Below, in pieces: positions 1-12,822 of a DNA stretch of 64,000 nucleotides. The notes under the pieces were generated by a model, which was given only the letters and a program-made list of their open reading frames with translations, was not told the origin of the DNA and ran no database searches. A program made the translations under genes and the position numbers. Positions within the stretch are counted from its first letter, which is position 1. The number at the start of each line of letters is the position of its first letter. Origin of the DNA: Ailanthus altissimus (lineage: Eukaryota > Streptophyta > Magnoliopsida > Sapindales > Simaroubaceae); the NCBI GenBank assembly GCA_946807835.1, contig OX327709.1, positions 20,895,501-20,959,500 on the forward strand, given 5' to 3'.

Positions 1-502
1 AAATTGCTCCTAAAGTTTATATCCCTCTAGATTTAGAAAAGCAATAATGTTTTTAAAAAAGTAATCCTAATCTCAAGAAGGAATCTTATTCTTGAAATTT
101 ATGAAATTTGAAGATAAATCTTAATCAAATAAGGTAATGATGAATTACATTTATAAAAGAATTTTTACAATTAAGCAACATTTATAGAAACAGGAGGGTT
201 AAACAATGAAAAAAGGCATCCAAGAAGATCCCTCCTCCGTCAACTTTTGTGTATTTTCTTTTTATTATTATTATTTTTTTATAGTTAAAATCTCTTATAC
301 AACTATTATAAAAATATTATTTAATAATATTATATTACTAAGTTCATCAATCTTAATAAAATAAATATAAAGTTACGTTGAATTAAACTATTATGAATTT
401 TATATCTTTTTATATTTTTTTTATTAATTTCAATTTCATTCTCAACAACAAATAAATTCAACTTATTGTCTTCAAATTAATCAAATTTTAAAATTAATAG
501 TT
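1..502 (+). repeat. Right part of a 5' LTR of outer nested retrotransposon A (cut by window edge)
   Basis: This AT-rich block aligns colinearly with 20341-20840. Shared blocks include a GGGTTAAACAAT segment, TTATAAAAATATTATTTAATA and several others. It is followed at once by a primer-binding-site-like stretch, which is what identifies it as an LTR end. The left boundary lies outside the window. The interior of this element reappears at 17386-17429 and 19728-20224, with element B and a solo LTR inserted between. The assignment rests on alignment by eye; divergence is high, so the element is old. Confidence 0.6.
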
Positions 503-521
503 TAACATCATTTGTGAGAAC
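503..521 (+). other. Degenerate primer-binding site of element A
   Basis: TAACATCATTTGTGAGAAC matches the TGGCGCCGTYTGTGGGAAC type of primer site used by many Tat/Ogre-like gypsy elements. Every difference is a transition (G to A or C to T), as expected from decay of methylated cytosines. It sits directly after the LTR end. Confidence 0.5.
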
Positions 522-969
522 ATAACATAAAATCACGAAAAGCAATTAATCCAAAGTTGATAGAAGAATTTCTCGATTCGTGATTGCACGTAACAATAGA
601 TCAAATCAATATACAATCGAATATCCTAATCAAGTCAACGAGGACTCTTTGCCAAATTAAGAGATGACAATTTGGCTTGTTGAATAGGGACAGTACCCTT
701 ATGGTAAGTCGAGTTAGAAGAATAATTAAGGATGGCACAAAAAGAGAGGGAAGAATTGAAATAGTTATTAGTAGATAAGTTGAACAAACATAATAATTTA
801 AAAGATTAGTGTGAGCCTCGAGGAAAGGCACATTGAAGAAGTGATTCACTTGACTTAAAAAGGCCTCTCCTGGTGAGTGAAAATAGTAAATATCTAGTTT
901 GACTCACAATTGGCAATGAGTGAAAATAGTAAATATCTAGTTTGACTCACAATTGGCAAAAAGAGAAAG
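522..969 (+). pseudogene. Remnant of gag N-terminus of element A
   Basis: Weak coding signal on the plus strand with a charged, Lys/Glu-rich stretch around 700-830, like the coiled-coil N-terminus of Tat-type gypsy gag. Stops interrupt all frames. A downstream gag piece of probably the same element is found at 19728-20224. Function cannot be shown from this fragment alone. Confidence 0.35.
874..959 (+). repeat. Perfect 43-bp tandem duplication
   Basis: Positions 874-916 and 917-959 are identical over all 43 bases (unit begins TGAGTGAAAATAG and ends CAATTGGCAA). It lies within the element A remnant, just left of the insertion point of element B. Confidence 0.95.
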
Positions 970-974
970 GTACA

Positions 975-2397
975 TAATAAACATTTGAAATTATATATTT
1001 AATAAATATTTATATTATTATTTTGTATTATTAGTGTCTTTAACCTCCTAATGTAAGTATATTTACAATATTGTACCTAATTAGTTTTTAACTATTTTGT
1101 GGTAGGTACGGTAAAATAGGCATACCTTTCTACTTAAAAATTCAATTGGAGTAATTATTGATCCTGTGAAGAGCTGACTCAATGGGCTAACATATTGTAT
1201 TTCACAAGGCATTCTAAATTCGAGCGTTTAGAAGGTGAAAATGATCTAAAACAGAACTGATCTGCAATACAGGCTCAATCCAAACAGTCATCAGTATTTG
1301 GCTCATAACTATAGAAATGCGTATCTAATACGTATGAAATAACTCAATTTGAAAAGACAAGAGACTTATCAACAACTTTGATATTTTGAGTGATAGCTAA
1401 TTTGGACCACATTAATTCTAAATTCGATAAGCAAGTAGGTGCGTTAATAATAATCAATGTAAATTATTTGCCACAATTCTTGACTTTTATCATCTAAGTG
1501 GTTCCCTCTTCATTTGTCTCGATTTATCCATATTTTTCTATAAATAAGTAGCATATTTATACTCAAAACATGTAATTAGAGAGCTAGATTTTAGTTCAAA
1601 ACACTTGTCTTTTGTATTATCTCTTTGTAATATTATTTCTATTGTTTACTATTGTAAAGTCATGTTATTTCTTCTTCCATTTTCTTTTTCTTTTTCTTTA
1701 GTTTTATTATGTCAAAGTAATTTTCTTTATACTAAGATGAAATGGTGAAACTCTTGGTAAGGTAATACTTAACTCTTATTCATGAATTTAATATTTTATT
1801 CTTAAGTTATATAAATTTATATATGATGTATTTATTTTGTTTGTAATATTAATACCTTTTTTTCTAAGTGGTGTATCTTGATTTATTATTTACAAATTTT
1901 ATACTTGACACAATAAATTCTTGAAATCATTTACAAGATTTGACGTATATACCATTTCTTGTAAAGTGGGAGTCTTGATTTATTATAAACAAATATAAAG
2001 ATTGACATAATAAATACTTAAACTCATTTATAAGATTTGGTGTATAATAATTGAAAGAAATAAATACTAATTGATATATAAATAATGATGAACTTTAATT
2101 GTTTATTTTTCGGTTGAAACCTCCTTTGTGTGAGGATTCCAATTGAGTTATAAAAATAGTTAAATATATTCTTACTTCTTATACTAAGAGTGGATCCCCC
2201 CCACCTTAACTTTTATTTGAATTGGTTAATTGAATTAATATTTGTAAGCATCTTATACTGTATTAATTGTCTTTAAAGTATTTGTAGTTTGTAATCTTAA
2301 TTCTACTTCCTTGTGGATCGACCCCATTCTCACTGGGATATTTATTACTTTGACAATCCTACATTTAGAAATAAACTCCTATATTTTGGACGTGTCA
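975..2397 (+). repeat. 5' LTR of element B
   Basis: It aligns along its whole length with 15947-17380. The start TAATAAACA corresponds to TGATGAACA in the 3' LTR, so the canonical TG has mutated to TA; it ends in GTGTCA. The GTACA target copy lies directly before it. Confidence 0.9.
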
Positions 2398-2403
2398 AGT
2401 TTT

Positions 2404-2421
2404 TAGCGCCGTTGTCGAGGA
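2404..2421 (+). other. Primer-binding site of element B (tRNA-Asp type)
   Basis: TAGCGCCGTTGTCGAGGA differs from the Athila-type site TGGCGCCGTTGCCGGGGA by three transitions only. It lies six bases after the LTR end. Confidence 0.8.
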
Positions 2422-2667
2422 AGTGAAATTAACATATTTTTTTGTTGTTTGTTTGTTTATTTTATTTTCATGGAAGGCTAACCTTTTACTATTTATTTAT
2501 TAACTTTTTATTATATAATCTAACATTATTAATCTAACTTCTAACTATTTATCTAAAATTTATTTTATTGTTAGTTTTGCGTATTTTATTTGTCTTTATT
2601 TAATATTTTATTTTATTTTCTTATTTGTAATATTTATTATTACTGTATTTTGTTTTATTTTTTTGTA

Positions 2668-4113
2668 TGAGTGGTTGGTTTCGAAATCCTAATTTTCATC
2701 GTTTGGTGAAAGGTAATTTCAGAACTTCTTTTGATAATTTGTTGGATTCTCTTTCATCTTCTCATTCTTCACCAATTAACACCATGACCGATAATTAAAT
2801 TGAGGGACTCATAGATCCAGGGGACAATCAGTCCCAACATAATGACCATAATCGACTTAGGACATTTAGACATGAACCCTACATGAACCAGTGCACCATC
2901 TTGCTTAATTTTTTTCCAAATGTAACACATTTTAATTTTAAACTATGTATTATCCAACTTTTACCCACTTTTCGTGGCTTAGATGCATAAAATATTTATC
3001 TGCATCTAAGAGAATTTGAAGAAGTGTGTAACACATATAATGACCAAAATTGTAACATAAACACAATTCGACTTAAGCTTTTCTCTTTTTCTTTAAAAGA
3101 TAAAGTTAAAACATGACTACAAAATTTTAGGCCATGATCCATTTCTTTATGGGATGAGATGCAATAACAATTCCTCAAAAAAAAAAAAATTTCTTCCCAT
3201 AGAACAAATTCTTTCAAAAGATAAATTACCATTTTTGCCCAAAAACCAAGAGAGATACTAGAAAGGTATAAAGAATTAATTAATACCTATCCCCATCATG
3301 ACTTTGAAATATGGAGAATAATCTCAAATTTCTATGAGGGCTTAACACCTCAAGTTAGGCAAATGGTAGAAATAATGTGTAATGGAACATTTGAGGACAA
3401 AGACCCAAAAGAGGCAATAAATTATTTAAACTTATTAGCAGAAAATGCTTAAAATTGGGATACTGCTGGTACCTATGAGGCACCTAGCAAAAGTCAAACC
3501 ACTACATCTAGTGAGGGTATTTATTATCTTATGGAAGACCATGACCTTTAAATCAAATTAGCATCCCTAGTTAGAAAAGTCGAAACCTTAAAAATGAAAA
3601 AGAGTGGTCAAATAAAATCTTTTCAAGAAATTGTGTGTCACATTTGTGAAACCCATTATCACTCTACCAATGATTGCTCAACTTTGCCTGCATTTAGGGA
3701 ATGCCTCCATGAACAAGCCAATGTTCTAAACAAGTTCAAGCGATCAAACCTTAACCTATATTCACAAAACTACAATCCTGGATAAAAAAATCACTCAAAT
3801 TTTAGTTAGAGGAATGACACTCAGGCACAAGCTTCACAACCACCTTTCCAACCACACCAAAATTTCAAAACCACTAAGGTTATGCACCATATGTCCTACC
3901 TCCTAAGAAAAATCTTAAAGAAACTTTGCATGCATTCATTGAAAAGTATGAGTCTATTAATTCTCAAAATGGTCAAACATTTATTGATTTGAAAGATACT
4001 TTTGCTAAATTTGCATCCGCACTGAACATTCATGAGAAAGGAAAATTTCATTATCAACCACGACTAAACCCCAAAGGACAACAGAACTCAAATGCATGTA
4101 GTTCAGGAAACTA
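2668..4113 (+). pseudogene. Degenerate gag of Athila-type gypsy element B
   Basis: A probable start ATG at 2668 opens a reading frame that can be followed through several stops and shifts. It contains a retrotransposon gag core (around 2990-3460, with RLKLFSFSLKDKVKT and EILERYKELINTYPHHDFE) and a CCHC zinc knuckle, C-x2-C-x4-H-x4-C, at about 3639-3680. Open stretches remain at 3594-3785 and 3926-4114. Gag forms the virus-like particle that packages the element RNA. The frame breaks show it is non-functional. Confidence 0.8.
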
Positions 4114-4306
4114 ACACATAGATCAAGTTAAAGCAGTTATCACTCTTCGAAATGGTAAAGTTGTTGAAAAATACATTCCTGAACTTTATGAGAATGATGA
4201 ATCAATCTCTAAGGATAAAGAAAGCATTGAACCTACACCTAATGAAGAAAACACCAAACCCTCACCTCTACCCTCATTTCCTCATGCATTACGTAATGTT
4301 AAGAAG

Positions 4307-5119
4307 ATGAATCGTAATCTTGAAATTTTTGAATTCAAACAGGTAAAAGTTAATATTCATTTATTGGATACTATTAAACAAGTTTCCTCTTATACAAAAT
4401 TTTTGAAGGATTTATGTACAATAAAAAGAAAACTAAATGTGAAAAAGAAAGCATTTTTAACTGAACAAGTAAGTGCCATTCTTCGGAACAATAATGCTTT
4501 GAAATATAAAGACCTTGGTTATCCTACAATTTTATGTATTATTGGAAGTCATAAAATTGAACAACCCTTACTTGATCTTGGTGCCAATGTGAATTTACTG
4601 TCATATTCAGTTTATCAACAGCTCAATCTCGGTGAGTTAAAATCAACTTCTGTAACTCTTTTACTTGCCGATAGATCAATAAAAGTACCAAGAGAGACAG
4701 TGAAAGATGTTTTAGTTCAAGTTGATAAATTCATATATCCTGTGGATTTTATTATCTTGGACACAGAACCTGTTAAAGGATGTAATCCGATACGTATTAT
4801 TTTGGGTCGTTTATTTTTAGCAACTTTTAACGCTTTGATTAATTGCAGGAATGGATTAATGGAGCTTTCATTTAGAAACATAACACTTAAACTCAATGTT
4901 TTTAATATGTGTAAGCAACCACATGAGGGGGAGGATGAAAGTGAAGAAGCCGACATGATTAAAACTATTGTGGAGGATTATATTCAAAAAGGGAGTTTTA
5001 CTGATCCCTTAGAAATGTGTTTAATAAATTCATTTGAGTTAAATATACAATTAGATCTTAAAATCTCTAACATATGTTCTTTACTTGACTGTGCACAGGT
5101 GATTGAAAATAAAGGATGA
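4307..5119 (+). pseudogene. Aspartic protease region of element B (270-codon open frame)
   Basis: An open frame of 270 codons covers the gag-pol junction. Around codons 75-165 it has the retropepsin fold signature of Athila elements: LLDLGANVNLL in place of D-x-G-A/S, then a LLLADRSIKVP strand and a FIILDTEP strand, and an ILGR motif near 4796-4810. The catalytic triplet reads DLGA, which keeps the aspartate. It would process the Gag-Pol polyprotein. It is the longest intact frame left in the element, but the reading frame is closed on both sides by stops, so it is treated as part of a dead polyprotein. Confidence 0.75.
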
Positions 5120-5199
5120 AAACCAAAGTTTGAAGAATTAAAAGAAAATGAGGATAAACAGAATGAAATTTCAAAGTTGGAGTTGAAACCTCTACCTGA

Positions 5200-5748
5200 A
5201 ATATGCATTTCTTAGAGAGAAACAAACTTACCCGATGGTAATCTTTTCTACACTCACAAGCGAACAAGAAAGTAAGTTAATTGAATTATTGAAAATGCAT
5301 AAAAATGCACTTGGGTGGACTTTAAAAGACATAAACGATATTAATCTTTTGATTTGCACATATAGATACACCTAGAGGATAATGCCAAAACTTCCCAACA
5401 ACCTTAAAGGAGATTAAATCCATATATGAAAGAGGTAGTGAGAGCTGGAGTTCTCAAATTACTTGAAGTAAGAATAATCTATCCTATCTCAGATAATAAG
5501 TGGGTAAGTCCTACTCAAATAGTATCAAAAAAATCTAGAATCACAATTATTACAAATGAAAAAGGTAAGTTAATACCAACTCGAGTCTCATTTAGTTGAA
5601 AGATGTCCTTAGATTATAGGAAGTTGAACTTAATCACTAGAAAAGACCATTTTTCTTTATCATTCCTTGATCAAATTGTAGAAAGAGTAGCAGGACATTT
5701 CTACTATTGCTTTCTAGACGGTTATTCTGGCTATTATTAAATTCCTAT
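5200..5748 (+). pseudogene. Reverse transcriptase, N-terminal half, element B
   Basis: Several frames together give gypsy RT motifs: a VVRAGVLKLLEV-like stretch near 5430, KWVSPTQIVSKK near 5500, LDYRKLNLITRKDHF near 5615-5655, and FLDGYSGYY near 5715-5740. The coding sequence is cut at 5748 by a solo LTR and resumes at 8461 after the target duplication. Stops and indels are frequent. Confidence 0.75.
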
Positions 5749-8455
5749 TGTCACGCCCCAGACCCAAAAGATCCGACACACGACATCACTTACATTCATT
5801 CACTGCATGTGCACTCATAAATAATATTACACAAAATTTTCAACTTTCATTTCAATTTCTTTCAGAATTATAGCAATTGAATTATGACTGGGACAATTAT
5901 TAAACTGGAGATACGCAGAGTTTTCTCAGAGATTAACACTCTACTACGTCACCAGTAGCAACTTTGTTACCGGGAGCCCAGAATATATCCATTGCAAATT
6001 CTTACTTAAACCAAATCCAATCCACACACAATGAAATAATACATAAGTATTTATTCAATAGGGACAAACCAAATATCCTATCCCACGTGTCCCCAAATGA
6101 AACACACAACAACCTAGCAACTTAGGGAACCCAAGGAACAGCAGAAGCCTTGCCAAATCCGCTAAGCACACATGTACCTTATTTACCTGAAATCACCATA
6201 AACTATAATGAGTATAAAACTCAGTAAGCATACTAATTTTTCATATATCAAATACAAATACATATATGTACACAATGCATATGTATGATATGCTGTGATC
6301 AATCAAAATCATAATCTTATCAAATCACATATCATGTAAGCGCTTACACATTCTTTCAAAACACATAATAGGAATACCATTACTCGACTACTACTTAGTA
6401 GGACTTACATATCACATAATGAGCCAAATGTCACTCGTAGGTGACATACCGTATGAGAGGAATAGTACAAGTGAGGTCTTTAAATCACACATATATAACG
6501 CTTATGCCCGAAGGTAAAAGCCAAACCCTCACCCTGATCATCGGTGAGTCCTCTCACATGTACCAATACGCCACCACACGAATGTGATGACTCACACTTC
6601 CTTTAGGTACCAATGGGATCCTCCCTACATACGGAACACATAACATATACCAATCCCGAAGGAAAGGCCACACATAAAGGCTCCACAAATCACATAAAAT
6701 GCCTACTAAGTTAACAGTGAGTTCAAGTACCCTCAAAATACAAAATATTTCTCATGGACATATTACACTTCAAAAGCTTTCTTTATTAAACACATCTTAT
6801 TTTGAAAGCTCACTTACAAAAACACATGTATGTCCATGCTCAATGTCAATGCTCACATTCAGAAATATATATTCACATTTCATATCAAAATATACTTTGA
6901 CATAACATAAACATATTCTTAACCCCATTTGCAAAATCATACAAAACAATTACTATGTTTATTGTGATTTCAGTAAAAAGTCTAGTATACTTACCTCTTA
7001 ACACTTTCAGCTACAAGGCTTAAATCTCCTTAACCTATCAATGGAGATTAATCCTTTCATAAGCCTCACAATTCACACAAAATACTTTAAATAGCTTACA
7101 AAATTATACACAATGCATTTATCACATCAAATTGGTCTAAATATTTGGTTTCTCAAAACCTGTCATTCTGACCACTTACACTTAACAAAAATTTCTAATA
7201 CATCAAATGATGTCCAATTACTCCAAAATCAGAATATACCATTCTTGACTCATATATCCTTCTTATATATGAACATTATATCAAATTTCCTACACAATCC
7301 ATTCCATACACACCATCGAATCCAAACTACAAACCTGACAGGATCAAGATACTTACTGAACAGTATTCAATCTCCCAATTTTATAAAATCATATACTAAC
7401 TCAAAAATTATAAAACTACCACATAATTACTCTTGACACATATCGCAGTCCATGATAAATATTTGGCTTCCAAATAACTGCCAAAAGTATTTTAAAACTA
7501 TTTTATTTCATAACTTTAAAAACCTGTTAATCAAATACTGCAATGAGCTAATACACTTTAGAAAATCATAACACTTCAACCACATTGATCTAAATTCCCA
7601 ATTCCGAGTATATCACATTAGATATATAAACTTATCATATTCCACAAATTCATAATTTTTGAAGATCATTCAGTCGGTCAAAAATTATTTTCCACTGTAT
7701 CATACTGTTTACACAGGAAATTTTCAGAATTCCAGGGTCATTTTGGTAAATTCACTACAAATTCAATTTTCGAGATTTTCAGTCGATTCAAAGTCTCAGA
7801 TGATCCTAAACATGTCTAATTTCATATACTCAAAATTAAAAACCAGAATCGAATCACAACAATTTATAAAATTCCTAGATCAAGAGGTTATCCAGCAGAA
7901 ATTCCATAATTTATCATGATTTATCAAACTATCTTATAGATCATCATCAATTCTCATATGATCTTACGAAATACACAACAAATCCTCAATTATATATATT
8001 TTCAGAAATCAAAACTTAAAGGAATTAACTTAATTAATACCAATAAATTGAGAAATACGTATGATATACCTCTTGAAATTCAAATTTCCAATTTCTTCTT
8101 CTTTTTCTTCTTCTTCTCCTCTTTCTCTCTCCTCTATTTCTCTCTTCTCTCTCTTAAAATGGGTAGCTCGACCTAAAAATGGTAAATTAGGGTTTAAAAG
8201 TGTATTTTTATACTAAGAGGCTAATTTTTGGTATTTATGAATTCACCCCCAAAACTTACAAAGTATAACAATTTGGTCCCTAAAATAATTCCAAAGTCTT
8301 GCAAATAAACCCAATACTAATAGTATATCCTTAACCTATAAAAACACTACTAATAACAATATATAAATCAAGGATCACCCACATACAAATAAAATACGTA
8401 TATTTATATATATAAATATACATATTCTTACCGGTTATGGATACTGGTTACTACA
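5749..8455. mobile_element. Solo LTR (2.7 kb) inserted in the RT of element B
   Basis: It begins TGTCACGCCCC and ends ACTACA (TG...CA). It is flanked by a perfect 5-bp duplication CCTAT (5744-5748 and 8456-8460) that interrupts the RT motif between FLDGYSGYY and the next block. There is no internal coding sequence. The length and the TGTCACGCCC start suggest a gypsy LTR, possibly of the Tekay/Del chromovirus type. A pyrimidine-rich TTC/CTCT tract occurs near 8090-8155. Short ORFs inside it have no recognisable motifs. A single-copy LTR flanked by a duplication is best explained by LTR-LTR recombination. Confidence 0.85.
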
Positions 8456-8460
8456 CCTAT

Positions 8461-8650
8461 AGCACTAGAGGACTAAGAAAAGACTACATTCACATGCTCT
8501 TTTAGGACCTCTGCTTTTAAAAGAATGCCCTTTGGACTTTGTAATACCCCAGCAATATTTCAGAGATGTATGTTAAGCATTTTTAATAACATGGTTAAGC
8601 ATTTTTAGTGACATAGTTAAGCATTATTTAGAAGTTTTTATGGATGATTT
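8461..8650 (+). pseudogene. Reverse transcriptase, catalytic middle part, element B
   Basis: It continues the RT after the first solo LTR. FKRMPFGLCNTPAIFQRCM is encoded at about 8512-8570, and the FMDD form of the catalytic YxDD box lies at about 8638-8649. A second insertion follows directly after the DD codons. A short tandem duplication (the AGCATTTTTA/GACATAGTTA block around 8575-8630) further disrupts the frame. Confidence 0.75.
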
Positions 8651-10729
8651 TGTTAAGGTTGGTGCTTACGTGCTATCCCTGAATGTATATATACTTGTAT
8701 ATTTATACATGTGTATATTCCCATTAAATCGCTAATACCCATTTATATGGTATTATGCATGTAACATTACAGACATTGTAGATCTAAAAGAGTTTGGATC
8801 AAATCTAAAGGAGTTTAGATAATGGCTCATGGTTAGCCACGCTGAGACATATAATTGTTAAATGTTAGCACAATTAAGTGTTAGTTGGTTATAATACTCA
8901 ACAGATCCAAGAGTTGGAGCCTTGTCTGTAATTGGACATAGACTTGAGAATATACTAGTAACTGCATAGTTATAATCGGGTGACAGGAAATGCATGTTGC
9001 TCAAGTATGTTCTCAAATTATTGTCCCTGATCTATTTCTGCTGATGCAGGTCTGTCGGTGGATACTTTTTTTTTATATAGATCAGCATATGTCGCACCTA
9101 TAGGGTATAGATGGTCGTTCCTAACCGACTGTGGCTTAGAGCTCGTATTGACATATGGGTATCCAGTTAGGACTGGATATGTGACAGACTCACAAGGGCC
9201 TCCAGTAGACACCAATGTAAGTCGTCAATGAAGGGTCCTCTCGAATTGAGTAGTATACGTGGTCCTTTGACATGAGTGCCACGGTGGGCTTGTAAGTGAT
9301 CCACCATACTTTGGTTCCACGCATGTCACGGACCTTTCATGGTGTAACCGCTGGGTGTTGCTGGGTATGATCCGATGCTTATGGAGTCTGGTGCGTACAG
9401 ATATGAGATCTGTCAGCTTTCATATGGAGTTTGGTATCCAGATGCTTCGAGACTGTATCTTAGAAAGTCTTGTGGCCACAAGCAATTATCCCGGGAAAGA
9501 GTTCCACCAAGGTGAAATAATATGGCAAAGGAGTTTGCGCATATTGTTCAGTGAGATACAAGTCTAGAGATAGGACATGGATGAGCACATGGGGATTTGA
9601 CAGTGATAATCTATATCCCCGCACATCTAAGATATCATGCAGAAGAACTATACGTATGCGTTATAACCTCAACTTGTATGGTTCAACGCGTTGATTTGTA
9701 TATCCGTGACGTGTACGTAGGGCATTGCTCACGGACTCATGTAATAGTTCTATATGACGAATCGGGCATAAGACCTAGAGAGTCCCGCGATATAAAGTGT
9801 ACTCGTTGTACACTGAAGCAGCATGCCGAATTAAAGTGTTTAATCTAGCAATATTTAACAATACAATGGGAATACGTGCATGTCTGTATTTAAGTGTTAA
9901 ATATAACAATTAGTCAATAATTATTATTTACTAATTGTATAATGATACGTGGTGTATTGTGGACCCTCGATTGAGTTTACCTAAGTGCGAGTTTGGTGGA
10001 ACCCACTAAGGGGTAGACTTGGTAACTATATATGAAGGGCAGAATTATCATTTCACACTTTGATTATTTAATTGTTAAATAATTAAAATATCTCTCTTAT
10101 TATTAGATATTATATATATTAATATTATATTTGGGTGCCAAATAGTTGACACCCATTACTATTTTTATATTATTATATATATATTATATTATTATTTTAT
10201 TATATATAAATAAAGTGAAAGAGAGGTTGGAATTAAAAGAGAAGTGAAGTGTGTGCCGTGGGTGAAATGGAAAAGAAATGAAGAAATGAAAATGTTTCAT
10301 TTCTTTCATTTCTGCTGAGAAGAACTATAAATAAATAAGAAAAATGAAATTGTTTCATTTTTTTGTGGTGCCAATAGAAGCAATTATGAATTACTTATAT
10401 TTCAATTTTCATTTCATTTTCTTTTAAAGAAAAAGAAAAATACACACAACTGGCCATTTAAGGGTTTAAAGAGTTAAGCTCAGTGCTGATAATAGGATTG
10501 TTGTTCTAACTCATTAAGCCCACCGAGTTGGTGACTAGAACTGTCCGTGAGTTGGTCTCCATGCAGACTCCAGAAAAAACACGTGTATAACGTTACACGT
10601 TGAGGTGAGTTCTCTAACCTATAAATATATTAATGTGATTAATATATTGTACTTATACGTTTCCACCGTATTAAGCAATAGACACAATTGTACATGCATA
10701 CACCCACACGTGCCTTAGATCTGCCAACA
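8651..10729. mobile_element. Solo LTR (2.1 kb), family C copy 2, inserted at the RT active-site codons
   Basis: It begins TGTTAAGGTTGG and ends TGCCAACA, with a perfect GATTT duplication (8646-8650 and 10730-10734). It is related over its length to 17430-19722: both start with the GTTGGTGCTTACGTG block and share segments such as CAAGTATGTTCTCAAA and TTTGGTTCCACGCAT. It has no coding content. The insertion splits the RT just after the catalytic aspartates. Confidence 0.85.
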
Positions 10730-10734
10730 GATTT

Positions 10735-11571
10735 AACTGTGTTTGAAAATTCTTTTGATAATTATCTTGAAAACTTAGAAAATGTCTTAAAAGAATGTGA
10801 AGAAAAGAGTCTTATGTTGAATTAAGAAAAATGTCATTACATGGTTACTTCTGGAGTTATTTTGGGACATGTAGTGTTTTCTAAAGAAATTGAAGTGGAT
10901 AAGACAAAAGTCGAACTCATTACACATTTGCCTTCACAAAAAATAGTCAGAGAAGTCTAATCCTTTTTAGAACATGCTGGATTCTATAGGAGGTTCATAA
11001 AAAAATTTAGTGCTATATCTAAACCTTTTTGTAACCTCTTAGTAAAAGATGTATTATTTAAGTGGACTCAAGAGTGTCAAAATTCATTTGAAAAATTAAT
11101 TGATCTCTTAACATCTGTTCCTATCATACAATCTCCTGACTGGTCTTTACCTTTTGAGCTCATGTGTGATGCTAGTAACTACGTTGTTGGTGCCGTATTG
11201 GGACAAAGAAAAGAAGGTAAATCCTATGTAATTTATTACGCAAGTAGAACTTTAAACAGTGCACAAATGAATTACACAACAACTGAAAAGGAATTACTTG
11301 CTGTAATATTTGCATTAGACAAATTTCGTTCTTACTTAATTGGTTCTTCAACTATTATGTTTATGACCATGCAGCTGTAAGGTATTTAATGTCAAAACAG
11401 AATGTAAAATCAAGGCTGATTCGATGGATTCTATTACTTCAAGAATTTATTATTACTATCAAGGATAAGAAGAGAGTTGGGAATGTTGTTACAGATTACT
11501 TATCAAGATTCACACCATATTCATCAACAGAAATAACACCTATTAATGATTCTTTTTCCGATGAATTTTAA
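10735..11571 (+). pseudogene. RT thumb and RNase H of element B
   Basis: After the second insertion the frame resumes with TVFENSFDNYLENLENVL, then a GHVVFSKEIEVDKTKVE block and the connection region. RNase H starts near 11160 (MCDASNYVVGAVLGQ), followed by IYYASRTLNSAQMNYTTTEK and a conserved KELLAVIFALDKFRSYL stretch. A frame break lies at about 11380. Open pieces of 72 and 60 codons remain. RNase H would degrade the RNA strand during cDNA synthesis. Confidence 0.78.
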
Positions 11572-11579
11572 TTTTTTAC

Positions 11580-12822
11580 TGTTACAATGCCTTGGTATGC
11601 TAATGTTGTTAATATTTTTGTAACAAGAGAAATACCACCTCTATGGAATGCTCAAGATAAAAGAAATTTTTTTAATTGAGGTAAGAAAGTTTTATTGGGA
11701 TGATCCTTATCTTTTCAAATATTGTCGTGACCAAATATTTCGAAGATGCATACCCGACAATGAGGTAAGTAAAGTTATTAAAGTTTGTCATTTTGAAGCA
11801 TGTGAGGGACATTTCTCATCAAAGAAAACAACTGCAAAAAACTTGCAGTGTGAATTTTATTGGCCCACTTTATTTAAAGATACACATGCATTTTGTATAA
11901 CGTGTAAAAATTGTCAAAAGTTAGGATCAATTTCAAAACGAAACATAATGCCTTTGAACCCCATTCTTGTTATTGAAAATCTTTGATTGTCGGGGAATAG
12001 ATTTCATGGAACCGTTTTCGCTATCATTTAGATTTACATATATCTTAGTCGCAATAGATTATGTCTTAAAATAGATTGAGGCTATTTCATGTCAAAATAA
12101 TGACCATAAAATAATCATGAAATTTTTGAAAGAAAATATCTTAAGTCGATTTGGAATCCCTCGAGCCATTATAAGTTATGGGGGTAAGGATTTTTGTAAT
12201 AGACTATTTGAAATATTAATAAAAAAATTATGGTATTACTCATAAAGTTATCACCCCTTATCATCCTCAGACAAGTGGACAAATTGAATTAGCAAATAGG
12301 GAGATAAAGAACTTATAGAACTACTTTTAAAACTTCATTGGGTATGTTTCCTTATAGGATAGTTTATAACAAATCTTGTCACTTACCTATGAAACTTAAG
12401 CATAAAGCTTACTGAGCTATTAAAACTTTCAATGCAAATCTTGATTCTGCTGGACACATACGTAAATTATAAATAAATAAACTTGAAGAATTGAGAAATG
12501 ATGTATATGAAAATTCAAAAATTCATAAAACTAAAATCAAAGTTTTTCATTATCAAAAAATTCAAACAAAAATATTTGATACTGGTGAAAAGGTTTTGTT
12601 ATATAATTTTTGACTTCACATATTCCCTAAAAAATTAAAATCAAGATGGAGTAGCCCTTTTATTGTGAAACATGTGTACTCTTATGGAACAATTGATATT
12701 AAAAATCCTAAAAATGGGAATGTGTTTAAGGTAAATGGGCAAAGACTCGAGCCGTTTCTAAAAAATCAAGCTTTTCATGAAGAATTTGTATCCCTATCTG
12801 ACCATTGTTACGAGACTAATTA
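11580..12822 (+). pseudogene. Integrase of element B
   Basis: An HHCC zinc domain is visible at 11785-11930 (CHFEACEGHFSSKKT, then CITCKNC). The core domain follows, with a PRAIISYGGKDF-like block around 12160-12190 and [17 protein letters not shown] at about 12250-12305. The C-terminal domain near 12590-12790 reads KLKSRWSSPFIVKHVYSYG. The frame has several stops, so it is inactive. This ends pol; everything downstream to the 3' LTR is accessory. Confidence 0.75.

Noticed and set aside
7113..8176. ORFs of 107, 86 and 72 codons on the plus strand
   Set aside because: They fall wholly inside the 5749-8455 solo LTR and have no recognisable motif.
9355..9848. Two ORFs of 70 and 83 codons
   Set aside because: They lie within solo LTR 8651-10729, and the sister LTR at 17430 does not keep the frames.
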